Part shown: positions 31,073-42,800 of the stretch, in pieces
Layout: each line of letters begins with the position of its first letter
How positions within the stretch are numbered: position 1 is the first letter of the stretch
Assembly (NCBI GenBank): GCA_009829735.1
Contig: CM020620.1
Location: 2,235,447 to 2,299,446, forward strand
DNA length: 64,000 bases
Direction: 5' to 3'
Source of the DNA: Pyropia yezoensis
Lineage: Eukaryota > Rhodophyta > Bangiophyceae > Bangiales > Bangiaceae
Notes under the pieces: generated by a model
What the model saw: the letters and a program-made list of their open reading frames with translations, nothing else
Told to the model about the DNA's origin: nothing
Databases searched by the model: none
Position numbers and translations under genes: made by a program

Positions 31073-32410
31073 ATGGCGTCCGGCGACGCGGACATGGCGG
31101 GCGTTCCTGCTGGGGCTGCATCAGCAGGTATGTTCCTCCCTGGTTACCGTGCTGTCGGGGTTTTGCCTGGTCGCCGTGCTTGGTGTGGCTCTTTTCGGTT
31201 TGAGAAAGGATCGGGTGCGAGCGCTGTCTCACCATTTGTTTCGATCTCCTCGTGTGCGCTCGTGGTTGATTGTTCATCGTGTGTGTGAATTTTTCTCTAC
31301 GCAGGTGCCGCCCGCGTCCGGCTTTGCGGAGTCTGTCGGCTGCCAGGCCACGATCTGCGGCGCTGCCCGATCGTGACGAGCCCGGACATTTTTTTGCGGC
31401 TGCAACCAGCGCACCTGCGGCAAGTGCACGGCGGCGTGCGGCGTCTGCGACGAGACAGGGCACGCGGCTGACATACTGAAGGAGAAGGTGCGCGCCGGCA
31501 TCGTGCCCAAGTGGGCATGCCCAAAGCACGAGCTGGAGGCCATGCAGACGAGGCTCGCTGTCGATCTCGGGCAGCTCTCCCCGACGCAGCGGACGCAGAA
31601 GGAGGCCACGCGCGGCCACAAGCGCCGGCTTGCTGCCCTCGTCCCGTCCGACGGGGCGCGCTTTCGTGCTCATCTGGACCAATCGGAAGTGGTTGATTTG
31701 ACTGGATTGGGTGGGGCAGCGGCTTCCCCGGCGGTTCGCCTTGCCACTGGCGTTGCCACTGCCCTGCAGGACGAGGGCGTGTCGCGGCCGGCGGCGCGCA
31801 CCCTGGGGGCGTTTGCCGCCGACTCGGCGGGGCGCGCCGCCGGCAGCACCTCCCAAGCAGCCCCGGGTCCATTGGGGACGGTGGACCTGGCCGCCCGGAG
31901 ATCAAGCGTTGTTGCTGCTCTTGAGGAACAGCTCAAGAAGCAGCCGCAGTACTCCGCCGCGACGAGGGGCGCGATGAAGAGGCATCAGAAGGTGGTGGGC
32001 TTGAACGGGGGGGAGGGGGGGGGATCGAAGAGGTGTTGGGGCTGGCCAGTCCGTTCTTTTCCGTGAAGGGGAAGGAGCTGAAGCGCGCGGCGGTGCGATA
32101 CGTCGGCCTTCCGGACGGTTCCGGCGATGCCAGCAAGGTGAAGGAAGCTCTTGGGGCGTTCATTGGGCCGGGAAAGATGTACACGGGAGCGTCCGTCACG
32201 GACAGGACGCTCACCTGCGAGTTTGTCTGTGGCGAGCTGATGACCTGCGCGGCTAACGCGGGCTTGCACGTTCCTGCTGTGCTGGCCTCACTGCGCCAAT
32301 TTGTCGTCGAGATGAGGGCTGGCGACGAGGCCATGAGCCAGTTTTTCAAGGAGCTTGCCGCCCCGGAGCAGCGGTCGCCCGTGGTGGCGGGGCAAGCGTC
32401 TGGCGAGTAA
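31073..32410 (+). pseudogene. Spliced CCHC zinc-knuckle / Cys-rich protein gene, frame broken twice
   Basis: Exon 1 is 31073-31127 and the intron 31128-31304 (GTATGT...CTACGCAG). Exon 2 then encodes a CCHC knuckle with spacing CX2CX4HX4C (CGVCRLPGHDLRRC). A T7 run at 31389-31395 breaks the frame; allowing one base there continues into a second Cys cluster (CGCNQRTCGKC, CGVCDETGH) and a helical region ending in EQLKKQ. A second break lies in the G9 run at about 32012-32020. Beyond it the protein continues to a TAA at 32408-32410. I do not recognise the family. Zinc knuckles followed by helices are common in transposon-encoded nucleic-acid binders. Either a decaying gene or one with two assembly errors. 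Confidence 0.45.
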
Positions 32411-32479
32411 ACGTAGCCCTTTCGCCGAGCTGGGACGATTTCCCCACGACGCCGTCCCACCGCCATTCTTGTGCGCGGC

Positions 32480-33995
32480 GGTGCGGTAATGCTCTGCCTC
32501 TGCGGGGGGGTGGGGGTGCTCGTGGTCGTGGGGGGCGCCGACGGCACCTTTCTTTTTGCCGCCGCCACCACCACCACCACTCCGCCGCGGCGGTGGGGGC
32601 GTCGGCGGTGGCGGCGGCGGCGGCGGCGGCGACCGCCTTTGCCACCGCCTCCACGTCGACCGTCACGAGCGCGTCGGGCGGCTCCCATCCCGGCAGCTCC
32701 AGCGGCGGCGGCGGCGGCGGCGGCTCCGCGCGCACCACCAGCGGCGGCGGCGACGGCGGCCGAGCCGCGGCCACTGCCGCCGCCGCCCGCGCCGCGGCCG
32801 CCGCCGCGGCCGCCGCGTCCGCCGCCACAGCCGCCTCCGCCGCCGCAATCGCCGGCAACGCCGCCGCCGGCGCGCGGCCCCCCCGCCGCCGCCGTCATCG
32901 CGCCGGCGGCAGCAACAGCGAGCCGCGCGGCGGTCGCCGTCGCGGCTGCCACCGCCGCAGCCGCCGCGGCGGAGCGGCCGTGCGCGGCGCAGGCGGCGGC
33001 GACCGCGTCGCGAGCGGCGGCGGCGCAGCCGGTGGCCGCCGCGTAGGCGGCCCGCACCCCAGCGACGGCGGCGGTGTGGGTGGTGGACGCGGCGGCGGCG
33101 GCGGTTGCGGCTGCGGCGGCGGGTCTGCGAGGGAGGCCGGCAGAGTCACCGCGGCACCGCCCCCCCCCCTTCGTCCGTGGCCGGCCCCCCCTCCCCCCCC
33201 GGCAGCCCCAGCGCTGCCGCGTCTGCCCACAGCCCGTCCTCCTGGATGACCCGCGGCGCCCCCCCCCCCCCCATTCCCCCACCTGCCGGCACGCGACGCG
33301 AGCGACCGTCGCGGCGAGGCCGCCGCCGCCCGCAACGACCGCCTCGCGCGCTGCGTCCCGCCCGAGGCGGGCGGCGAGCCAGGCGCAGAGGGCGGCGGCG
33401 CCGTGCAGCGCCGCGACGGTGGCGGCCTCGGCGGCGTCGGCGGCATCGGCGAGGGTGTCGGCTACTCAGGGTGGGGGAGTGGGGGCGGGGCGGGGGGGGG
33501 GCGCCGCCGCCGCCGCCGTCGTCGTCGTTGTTGCCGCCGTCGTCGTCGTTGCCGCCCGCGTGGCCGCCCCGCCACCGGAGGCCGCGCCGCTGCCGCCGCC
33601 GCGGCGACGGGCGACAAGCGAGACCGCCGCGGCAGCGCGGTGCGGGCGCGCTTGCCGCCGCCGCCCGCCTCCGCGGCGGCGGCGGCAACGGCCGGGCGCT
33701 TGCGCCCGACCCCCCCGGCCGCCGCCGCCGCCGGCCGCCGCGGCGGCGGCGGCAGGCCATCGAGCGACGGGGCGCCCACCCCCCCCCCCACCCCCCTTTC
33801 CCCCACCACCTCCCCCGCTGGCACCGCCCTCCCCCCCTCCGCAAGCCAAGGCAGCCGACGCCGCGGGAACAGCTTGTCCGCGACCGGGTCGTACGCACGG
33901 GCGACGACGCAGAGCAGCGACAGCAGAAGCGCCGCGGCTGCAAAGCGCCACGCCGCAGGGCGGGCGGACGGCGCCGCCCGCGCCGCCCGCGCCGC
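32480..33995 (-). pseudogene. Possible Ala-rich protein gene, fragmented at C/G homopolymers
   Basis: On the minus strand several consecutive stretches read as plausible helical Ala-rich protein. They include a hydrophobic signal-like segment (FAAAALLLSLLCVVARA, about 33900-33955) and blocks such as LHGAAALCAWLAARLG and TTHTAAVAGVRAAYAAA. The last clear block is LELPGWEPPDALVTVDV. The stretches change frame exactly at long C/G runs (about C14 near 33257-33272, C10 near 33160-33169, C7 near 32878-32884). No ATG is evident. It may be a real gene obscured by homopolymer errors, or GC-biased noise. Confidence 0.25.
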
Positions 33996-33999
33996 CCCT

Positions 34000-34181
34000 G
34001 CCGTCGCCGCCGCGGCCGGCGGTAGCAGCGGCAGCGGCGGCGGCCCCCAGCCCCGCCGCCGTGGCGGCACCCGCCCCGCCGCCACCGCCGCCACCGATGC
34101 CACCGTCGACGGTGGCGCCGCCGCGGTGGGCGGCGGCGCCGGGGCGGACCCTCCCCCTCCCCCCCCCCAACGCCGCCCCCA
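34000..34181. repeat. GCC-rich minisatellite, left fragment
   Basis: It contains the diagnostic segment CCGTCGACGGTGGCGCCG, also found at 53439-53457, 63117-63140, 63233-63255 and 63708-63730. It was split from its right-hand continuation by insertion of element B, with CCCCA duplicated at 34177-34181 and 53226-53230. Confidence 0.7.
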
Positions 34182-34544
34182 TGTAGCAATATGGGTGGCC
34201 GTATTGTGACCCTAATGTTAGGGCGGCCACTTCTAATCCTTGGCTTTCAATTTGAGAGTCCGTACTGGTCACGGTATCTATAAGTTACGTATGACCAGAG
34301 GGACTTGCATCTTGGGGTGGAGGGTAGTTAGTAGTGTCTCCGAGGGTTTATAACGTGGGGGCCGGCGGCGAATCCACCGCCGGCCAAGACAGAACAACAA
34401 ACCCCTCCCATTTGGGCTCCCATCTTGGTCCCGTGGCTTGTGCTCCAAGGACAGCAACCTTGGCCTCCCGGTGACGTTGGTGCCGATCCCCCTTGGTGAG
34501 TGTTCCCTGAGAGTGGACGTGCGACGGATTCCTATTGTGCTACA
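34182..34544 (+). repeat. Element B 5' LTR
   Basis: 363 bp, with ends TGTAGCA...TGCTACA forming a 7-bp inverted repeat. TATA-like motifs CTATAAG and GTTTATAA occur within it. Confidence 0.93.
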
Positions 34545-34545
34545 T

Positions 34546-34559
34546 TGGTGGAGCAGCAG
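34546..34559 (+). other. Element B primer-binding site
   Basis: TGGTGGAGCAGCAG starts 2 nt after the LTR end. It is complementary to a tRNA 3' end reading CTGCTGCTCCACCA. The same 14-mer follows the 5' LTRs of elements A and C. Confidence 0.8.
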
Positions 34560-34769
34560 AGGACGGGTTTCCGTCACCTTTGTGGTGACGCCGTCTTCGG
34601 CCCTGGCACACGGATAGGGATCCGGTCCTTTTCTTGTACTCGTGGTGTTGCGACCTGATCGATTGTGTTGAGTTTTTACCTTTGACTGTGATCTACTGTT
34701 ACTCTCCCCAATCTACCCCCTCGCTCTCTTATTCGTGGTGATTGTTACGTCGGTTGACTGATTGTGACT

Positions 34770-36953
34770 ATGTCTACCCAAGAGACGGGGAACGTTCAAG
34801 ATGACGGATCGACGTCGACGCCGACCCCGGAGGTGACTACGGGAACCGGGATCGGGAACCCGATCGACAACATTGAGACGCCCATGCTTTCCGGTGCCGG
34901 ATCGACGTTTGGCACGGCTCGGACGGCAGGAGGCGGGGGTCCGCCTCAACTGTCATCGACCGACCTCACTCCGTCGCCTCCTTCACCAGGGGATTCCCTG
35001 ATGGCATCATTGGCCCGCATCGAGGCCCGGTTTTCCGGGCTCGACGCCCGTCAAGATCGGACGGAGGACGCAATGGCAGTGTTGATGTCAACACGCCACA
35101 CGACGGGACCCCGACGTGTTCCTCCCGCACCGGTACGGTTCGAACCGGCCGGACTACTTTCGGAGTCCACCAGGGTCAACCCCGGTGTTGCTACTCCTGG
35201 ACAACCCCCGGACACAATGGGGTATGGATCCGACTCGTTGGCAGAGTTGGAACGGAGTCACACGGAGCGATACGCTCGGAGCACCCGAAGCGGACTCCGC
35301 GGACACGACCCGGCGGATACTTACGCCGGGGGAGAGTGGGTTGTTGGGGGAGGGGGTACCCTCTCACAGTACCCCCCCGACGAAGAAGGCCAGGCAACTC
35401 GGGTTCCCGAGGTGCCGACGCCTGAAGTACCATCTTCAGTGATGGAAGCTATGACCGCGCAGGTAACTGCGAGCCTACTGAAGCGGATGGAGTCCGATGA
35501 GTTTGCTCACCAACTGGCTAAGCGACTGGATACCCAGGAAGCTGACACGGAGATCGTTAACGAGGTCTTCCGGTCGGTTCTTACTCCGGAACGTTATCGT
35601 TTGGAGGACCGATCTACCACCGTATCGGAAGCGATGCGTAATACGTCGCACCGAGCGATTCGCTCTATGCAGACCCTTATGAAGGGAGTCCCTATGTTTG
35701 GGGGCCCCAACGGACGCCCGTTGGCAGTCATCGGCTTCTTGACTAGCTTCAAGGCAGCCGCGGACAAGGCGCTCGTCAACGAGGGGCTGGCCCTGGAGAT
35801 CCTCCCGTTCTTTGTTGATGAACGGGTGCGAGGCATTCTTCGCCAGGCATCCCCGATGCCGGGAATGAGGGTCGCGGCCACCCCCATGGACTACCGTGGG
35901 ATTCTCAAGGAGCTGCTGAGCAGTTACCTCAGTGAGGACAAGTGCGAGGACCACTACCGGGCCCTGCGCACTGCCACCGCCCAGAGCTGGGAGGATGAAG
36001 AGATGTTTGGACGCCGGATCCAAGAGCTCGACTACGAGCTGGGGAAGCTCCTCGGTGAAGGGGAACTACGGGCCATCCTGTTCGCAGGAGTACCCAACTA
36101 CGTGCGGATATCCGCACGGGGAGCCAATACGGCCCGGACGAACTTCAGTCGACTGATGCATATGTGCAAGTCCCTAGGGGACGCCCACCGGGTTCTACAC
36201 CCGGAATGTGCCTTGGCCCCGAAGCCCAAGGGTGAGGGAGGCAAGCTCAGTCTTACCCCGGTACCGAGGCAAGAGAAGGTGGAACGTAAGGCCGCACCAG
36301 TACTGGTGGCGACCTAACATACCCCTACGGGCGAGGATGAACCTCTAGTTGACCAACAGGGCCACCTGTTGCTACCGGCGACGCCGGTGATTGATGAGCA
36401 CGGTACGGTAGCGTACATTGCTCCGGCGGGAACCCAGTTCCAGGTCAGCGAGGGCACGGGACGTCGCGTCCCGTACGTACGGACTACGGGGTACTCCCCG
36501 GTGACGGGTAACCCTCACCAACCCTCGCCAACATGGGCGGTGCGCACGGAGGCACCCCCGCAGATTGCGGGCCAACCCAACCGGTTGGGGGAGTCCATGT
36601 TCCGGTTGACCCAAGGACCCAAGGCCTACCAGGGAGCAGGCACTCGGGCGCCTGAGGGAGGCAACCGCAGCTACGGGGCTACCCCGATGCGAACTCAAGG
36701 GGGGACCGGCACGTCCGGATGTATGTTGTGTGGGGATCCCCAACACTGGGTGTCTTCCTGCCCACTCATCCCCGAGGAGTCTCGGCGGGCAGCGGCGCAA
36801 CGCAAGGCATCCACCGGGGGGTATCCCGCCAGAGCACCCGGACCCGCACCGGGTAGGCAGCCAGCTCCAGGGGGAGTACTGGCCGTCGAGGAGGCACCTC
36901 CTCAGCCGGATGTCCCGGCGGACAGCACCCTACCAAGGGCGGGAAACGAGTAA
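34770..36953 (+). pseudogene. gag: Element B gag, one in-frame stop
   Basis: The structural capsid/nucleocapsid polyprotein of the retrotransposon starts at ATG 34770. A central helical gag domain is followed by a CCHC zinc knuckle, CMLCGDPQHWVSSC, near the C-terminus (about 36720-36765). A TAA at 36315-36317 interrupts the frame between capsid and zinc-knuckle regions; the frame is otherwise open to TAA 36951-36953. It ends AGNE-stop, as do the gags of A and C. The nucleic-acid-binding knuckle would package element RNA. Confidence 0.8.
36941..36947 (+). promoter_or_regulatory. Element B -1 ribosomal frameshift slippery site GGGAAAC
   Basis: Gag codons read GCG GGA AAC GAG TAA, so the heptamer G GGA AAC has the exact X XXY YYZ phasing needed for simultaneous -1 slippage, with the stop one codon later. 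Pol is open in the -1 frame directly from here. A possible CCGGGG/CCCCGG stem lies about 20-60 nt downstream. Confidence 0.8.
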
Positions 36954-37312
36954 TAGGAAGGATAACCGGGGGGCGCTGGGGTAACCCAAGCAAGCCACCC
37001 CGGAGTACCGCGGGGAAAGCCCCACGGAGAGCGCGGTTGAGCCGACGCCGCATCAACCCCCGGGTACACCTTCCGGCCCCGACGACACGACGTCAGGGGA
37101 TTGATGACCAACCACCAAGGCTGGGAGGAGAGGACGGGATGCCCCGTCACGTTGAACCAGCCAAGGGCCCTGTCCAGGATGCCCGAGGAACACCGGATAT
37201 CGGTGTAGGACATGTGCTGTTTACCTTGGAGAACTTCAAGGTATCAGCCACACTGGGGGTTGACCCCCAGTCGACACGATCGTACTACCCTGTACTGGAT
37301 ACAGGGGCTGGA
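36947..37312 (+). pseudogene. pol: Element B pol, N-terminal part to protease DTGAG (split by element A)
   Basis: The -1 frame after the slippery site runs open to the aspartic protease signature VLDTGAG at about 37292-37312. The chain is then cut by element A, inserted in the glycine codon region with duplication of CTGGA. It resumes in frame at 46620. Confidence 0.85.
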
Positions 37313-37885
37313 TGTAGCATCCCTAGCCCCGACTTGGCGCCGACCCGGGACTGCAACCAGAGGGCACCAGGTGCCAGAACACGCCCGCCGTGTGGCGATG
37401 GTTGGCGGCCGTGGCCCGTGCCCGGCACTGGGATGCGGTGGACTACGCTATCCACACGCGAGAGAGGGATTTCTGATGTGTTTTTGCATATTTGTGAGGG
37501 ACTTGATTTGAGAGAATTTGAGTGTGAGATTAGTGAGTGGGAATAGAATTAGTAGTGATAGTGGCCCCCGACCTGACGAGGTTAGACTCGGGTCGGGGCC
37601 ACTCGGGGTTATGGGGGGGGCTACCGGGCCAACGTGCCGGGGTTCCCCCAGATGCACGTTAAGAGGGACAGCGAGGCGCCCTCGGCCCGCGCCCTCAGGG
37701 AAAAAGACAACTGCGCGTTTGCTTTCCTCTTCCCCGTGTGCACTACCGTGCGTATCTGTTTGCCCGGCAAGCAGGCACGTGAGGCAACAGGCATACCATT
37801 CTCGTAGTTCCCCTTTCTGCGTTACCTGTCCCTTTCCCCCGAGGGATATTGACACGTGTCTGAGAGGATCGAGTTTTATACCACA
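37313..37885 (+). repeat. Element A 5' LTR
   Basis: 573 bp, TGTAGCATCCC...TTATACCACA. A diverged solo copy of the same LTR lies in the hAT element. Confidence 0.95.
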
Positions 37886-37889
37886 TATT

Positions 37890-37903
37890 TGGTGGAGCAG
37901 CAG
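37890..37903 (+). other. Element A primer-binding site
   Basis: TGGTGGAGCAGCAG, 4 nt after the LTR. Identical to the sites of B and C. Confidence 0.8.
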
Positions 37904-38094
37904 GGGATTGGAGTGTTTGAGAAGAGACATTTGGGAGCAGCGGTTGCGTTGTTCCTATTCTGTCTTTTTCTGTGGTTTGGGAATTATTTGCACCCGTTCA
38001 CGGGAACCCCATTCCTGGCTCTCCAACCCCTCTCTTGTGGTCTTGCGATCTTTGGACACGCAGGTAACTGGACTGTGGCTGTCAAGAGACCAAC

Positions 38095-39855
38095 ATGGCT
38101 ACCCTCCCTGGCACGACGGTGCCCGAAGGGGTAGACCCCGCGTCCCTTGACGCATCCCTGGTCACCGCGGGGGACGGTGCCCAACCCGGCGTTCTCCCTA
38201 CGGGTGAAGCAGACCTGGGCGTGACATCCGGTAGTGGACTGGAGTCTACAGGCGGCCAAGTACCGCCTGCTCCCGTTCCTCCGGCTGTTCCTCCTGTGGG
38301 AGCCACCCCGGGGTCAACGGCGTTTGAGTCCGCTCGCAGCAGACGTCTCCCTCCTGTCGGTTCTACTCTTCAACCTCCAGGGATAGCCCCTGGTGTGTTC
38401 ACTCCTGGACCCACACATGGCAGCTGGGTGTATACACCTCTTCCTGTGGGCACTAGCAGTGCCAGAGGCACCGCTATGACTGGTTCTACGGGTCTTCCTG
38501 AGACTTCGACTCCTGGGACCGGCCAAGCTTTTCCTCCCCTTGCGTCCTATGGGGCGGGGAGCTCCAAGACCGGTGACCGGAGCAGCCGTAGGCGTCGGCG
38601 TCGTCGCCGCCGCTCTAGCACCAGCGAGACCAGTTCCTCCAGCTCTGAGGAGGGATATGACTGGGATGCATCTCCCGGTCCTACCCGGCGCAGGCTAGTC
38701 GAGTTCGACTTCCCTGCCCACCAAGTGGGAGATGCCACCCTGAACAAGGTCACGTATTGGGGTAACTACCGGCTGGAGAACCAAGACCAAGGTTACACCC
38801 GGAAGATGGCCAAGAAGATGGCATCCCTGAACCGGCGAATGCAGCCGAGCTTTGGGGGGCATCCTAAGTTTTCCGGGAAGAGACCGGCGCTTATCTTTGC
38901 CTTCCTGCGCCGGTTTGTCAAGGCATGCAATGACAACGATGTGTCCGAGGGCAAGGCTCTCTATCTCCTGGTTAACTTCATGACCGGAGAAGCGGAACAG
39001 CGGTTTGCACAGGTTCTACCAGACTCTGCCGGGCACATTGTTGGACGTACCGTCGCGAGTTATCCGGAGGCGGTCAACTGGCTCCTGTCCAACTACGCAG
39101 ACGCGGACTCCCTGCGTAAGGCAGTCGGTAGGCTGAACCGGGCAACCATGGAGAGACAAGAGACTCCAGAGGCGTTCGCCCGTCGTGTCCGGGAGATGAG
39201 CGATGCTTGCGGCAACGTTTACCCTGAGGACAGGCTCAAGATGATCTTCTCGGAGGGGCTTCCTGAATATCTTCAAGTGGATGCGGAGAACTACAACCAG
39301 GAACATCAAGAACATACCTTCCAGCAGTTGATGGCCTATACCCAGGGCAAGCACCGGCAAGCTAAGGCCCTCCAGGCTCCTATGGTATCAACCCCCAAGC
39401 CGTTGTCGCGAGTTCGTCCCGGACCCGACAAGTATAAGGGAGGTGATAACCCTGTACCGGTACTCGCAGTTGGCGAGGCCTCACCCATGGAGTCAAGGAA
39501 CAAGTGGGGCGGCTTCGTTTCTAAGGAGCAACCTTCCCTGGTCGCCCCCAAGCAGATCAGGAACCAGCGGTTCCGGTCTTGCTGGCTGTGCCAGAAGGAG
39601 GATCATATGTCCTACCAGTGCCCGACCATTCCCGAGGATCTCCAGGAGAAACTCAAGCGTCAAGGACTGGTGTTTGCAAAGGCGGTCAACTGGGCTGACC
39701 GGCGGGCACCCTCCAAGATGGACAAGGCACAGGTACATGCCATCCGAGTGGCAACCTTACAGAGCATCACGGAGGCTCTGGCAAGGGAAGCTCCTACGGA
39801 CTTTGACCTGGAGACCGAAACCTCTAAGGACTCCTCGGGGCCGGGAAACGAGTAG
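38095..39855 (+). CDS. gag: Element A gag
   Basis: 586 residues, intact. A Pro/Thr/Ser-rich N-terminus and a basic Arg run with a Ser-rich patch (about 160-185) precede a helical retrotransposon gag domain (about 215-420, including LYLLVNFMTGEAEQRF and ETPEAFARRVREM). The CCHC knuckle CWLCQKEDHMSYQC lies at about 39580-39620. It forms the virus-like particle and binds element RNA. It ends PGNE-TAG with the frameshift heptamer just upstream. ATG 38095 is the first in-frame start after the PBS leader. Confidence 0.9.
   Translation: MATLPGTTVPEGVDPASLDASLVTAGDGAQPGVLPTGEADLGVTSGSGLESTGGQVPPAPVPPAVPPVGATPGSTAFESARSRRLPPVGSTLQPPGIAPGVFTPGPTHGSWVYTPLPVGTSSARGTAMTGSTGLPETSTPGTGQAFPPLASYGAGSSKTGDRSSRRRRRRRRRSSTSETSSSSSEEGYDWDASPGPTRRRLVEFDFPAHQVGDATLNKVTYWGNYRLENQDQGYTRKMAKKMASLNRRMQPSFGGHPKFSGKRPALIFAFLRRFVKACNDNDVSEGKALYLLVNFMTGEAEQRFAQVLPDSAGHIVGRTVASYPEAVNWLLSNYADADSLRKAVGRLNRATMERQETPEAFARRVREMSDACGNVYPEDRLKMIFSEGLPEYLQVDAENYNQEHQEHTFQQLMAYTQGKHRQAKALQAPMVSTPKPLSRVRPGPDKYKGGDNPVPVLAVGEASPMESRNKWGGFVSKEQPSLVAPKQIRNQRFRSCWLCQKEDHMSYQCPTIPEDLQEKLKRQGLVFAKAVNWADRRAPSKMDKAQVHAIRVATLQSITEALAREAPTDFDLETETSKDSSGPGNE
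39843..39849 (+). promoter_or_regulatory. Element A -1 frameshift slippery site GGGAAAC
   Basis: Gag codons CCG GGA AAC GAG TAG place G GGA AAC in perfect slippery phase. The -1 frame is open from here straight into pol with no ATG needed. Confidence 0.8.
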
Positions 39856-42800
39856 GGCAGGCGCTCTCCCCAAGTGTCTTCCCGAATCTCCAACGGCAGG
39901 GTACTTCTACCTGTTCTCCCCTTGCGTGCCGGGAGAAAGGACGGCAGTTACCTGCTCAACCGGTAGCCGCCTGGACACCCTGTTTGTTCAAGGGGACCTT
40001 GCTCGTCCTGCGTAAGGAAAACCTCAAGATTAATGCTCGTATGCGTGTGGGGGATAGCCTCCCCCAAGCTGTTACGCCGGTGGTCGACACGGGAGCCGGA
40101 CCAAGCGTCATCACTGAGAACCTGTTACCTCCGGGCTGGCGTCGACATGCCTGGAGAGCGCCTACCAAGACCCGGATTGTAGACGCATCAGGTCAAACCC
40201 TACGACCGCTTGGCCGTCTTCCCGTCGCCATCTATGTCAACAATGAACCAATGCTTTTTCCCTTTCTAGTAGTCAAGACCTTATCAGTCCCCCTCATCCT
40301 AGGCTGGGACTTCCAGAAGCAGCATGTCAAGAGCATCCTACCCGGAGAAGGAAAGGTGCAGTTCAACCATGGGTTTGTGTCACCAGTGCTGGAGCACCTG
40401 GACACCAAGGTTCGTGTGGCCAAGAACCAGAAGGAACGCATCCCACCCTCTACCTTGACCCTCATCAAACCGGTGCTCCTACCTCCTCGCTCGGAGACCA
40501 AGGTTCAAGTCACGACCCGGACTGCAGGTCAATGCCTGATCTACGGACGCAAGGAATTTCTGGCGAAACACCGATTATACCTAGCCCACGGACACCACAA
40601 GAAGGTGGAGAGGCACACCCCGTTCTCGGTGCTGATCGTCAACGTGAGCCGGAAGCCAATAACCCTCGCCAAGGGCACTCGAGTTGGTACAGCAGAGCCT
40701 TACCGGGGGTCCGCCCGCGCTATGAGCAAGGAAGACCTCTTCAACCTGCAACAAGAGCTGGCATCCAACTTGACGGCCTTAGACGTTTCTCCGGAACAAG
40801 AGCAGGCTGGCCGTACTACTCCGAAGCCCGAACAAGCACCGCCCGGGATGCCGAAGGTCAACCAAGAAAACGTCCCTCTCGACTTGAAGGAGGCACTGGA
40901 GAAGCTTCTCCAGGAACATCGGCACCTGTGGTCCGGAGAGCTGGGCAAGATGGACGCCACCCTACACCGGATTCAACTCAAGCCAGATGCCAAACCAGTG
41001 CACATGCACCCATACCGGGCTGGACCTCATCGCCGGGATGAGATTGAGAAGCAGGTTAACAAGATGCTCAAGATGGATGTTATCGAGCCGTCTGATGGCG
41101 AGTGGGCTTTCCCGGTGGTAGTCGTCCCGAAACCTGGCGGTCACTTCCGTTTCTGCGTTGACTACAGACGCCTGAACGAGATGACAGTCAAGGATGTATA
41201 CCCGATACCCCGGATGGATGATTGCCTCGACTTTCTTGGTGATGCCACCCTCTTCTCGACGCTGGATTGTAATGCCGGTTACTGGCAGATCCCTCTGGCT
41301 GACGAGGACAAGGACAAGACTACCTTCACGTGCCACCTGGGACTATTCCGGTGCAAGCGTCTCCCTTTTGGTCTCACTAATGCTCCGGCAACCTTCCAGA
41401 GAGCCATCGACATCATCCTGTCGGGGCTAAGGTGGAGAACATGTTTGGTCTACCTGGACGACATCATTGTTTTCTCCAAGACCCCAGCGGAACACCTGGA
41501 GCACCTTCGAGAGGTCCTGGCCCTCCTGTCCAAGGCTGGAGTTACCCTCAAGGCCGAGAAGTGCCACCTGTTTGAGACTGAGGTGGAGTACCTGGGGCAC
41601 GTGCTGAGTCCGGGGGAGCTCCGAGTCAATGAGAAGAACATCAAGGCCCTCCGGCATGCACGGCAACCTAAAACCCAGACGGAACTCAAGAGCTTCCTGG
41701 GTATGTGCAACGTCTACCGCCGGTTCGTACGAGACTACGCTCTGATTGCCCGGCCATTGACCAAGCTTACTAGCAAGAAGCTTCCAGCACAACTCCCGGT
41801 GTTCGACGAGAAGCAGACAGCAGCCTTCGAAGAGCTCAAGAAGCGCCTGACCACCACTCCAGTACTGGCGTTACCCAAGCGGGAGGGTCAGTTTGTTCTG
41901 GAGACTGACGCCTGTGGCGTCCAGGTGGGGTGCTCACTACTCCAGCAGCAACCTGATGGGCACTTCCTCCCGATAGGCTACTACAGTCGCGTCTTGACTC
42001 CAGCCGAGAAGAACTATTCGACGACCGAGCGCGAGTGCTTGGCGGTCGTCTGGGCTTGCTTCCTGTTACGTCCATATCTTGAAGGACAAGAGTTCCTCAT
42101 CCGGACGGACCACGCCAGTCTAAGGTGGCTGCTATGCATGGACAGCAGTCAAGGAAGGGTCGCCCGGTGGCGCCTACGCCTTTCGGAGTTCAAGTACAAG
42201 GTGTGCACCAGAGCAGGGAGGGAGCACCACTGCGCCGACACCATGTCCAGGCTGGAGACTCCTGCAGCCGATACCGGTCCTATCCCGGAGGAAATACCTT
42301 GCTTCATCCTCCCGAATGTCGGACGTGGCTGGCACGCTCCCCTGTACGAGACACCTGACGCTCATCAACCGGTAACCATTCACCGGATGCTGGAGGCACA
42401 ATTGACGGACCCTCAATGCTTGGAGCTTCGCCACCAAATGGACCTGAACCGGAACAGTCGCTTCTCCGAGTCTACAGACGGACTCCTGGTACGGGTGTCA
42501 CCCTTCGATGGGGCAACTCAAGTCTACGTACCCCGGAGCCTACGGACTGACATCCTACGCCTGGAGCACTTGTCTCCCCAGGCCGGACATCCTGGTATCA
42601 ATCGGATGTATGCTTCCATGAGACGACATTATTACTGGGAAACCATGGCCAGTGACGTCCATAAGTGCCTGGAGGCTTGTATTTCTTGTGCAAGGAACCG
42701 GTTGTCCCAGAGGATGAAGACTTCTAAGCTACGCCTATTCCCTGCGGCGGAGCCCTTTGCAAGCTTAAGCATGGACATCCTGGGGCCCCTACCTGAGACC

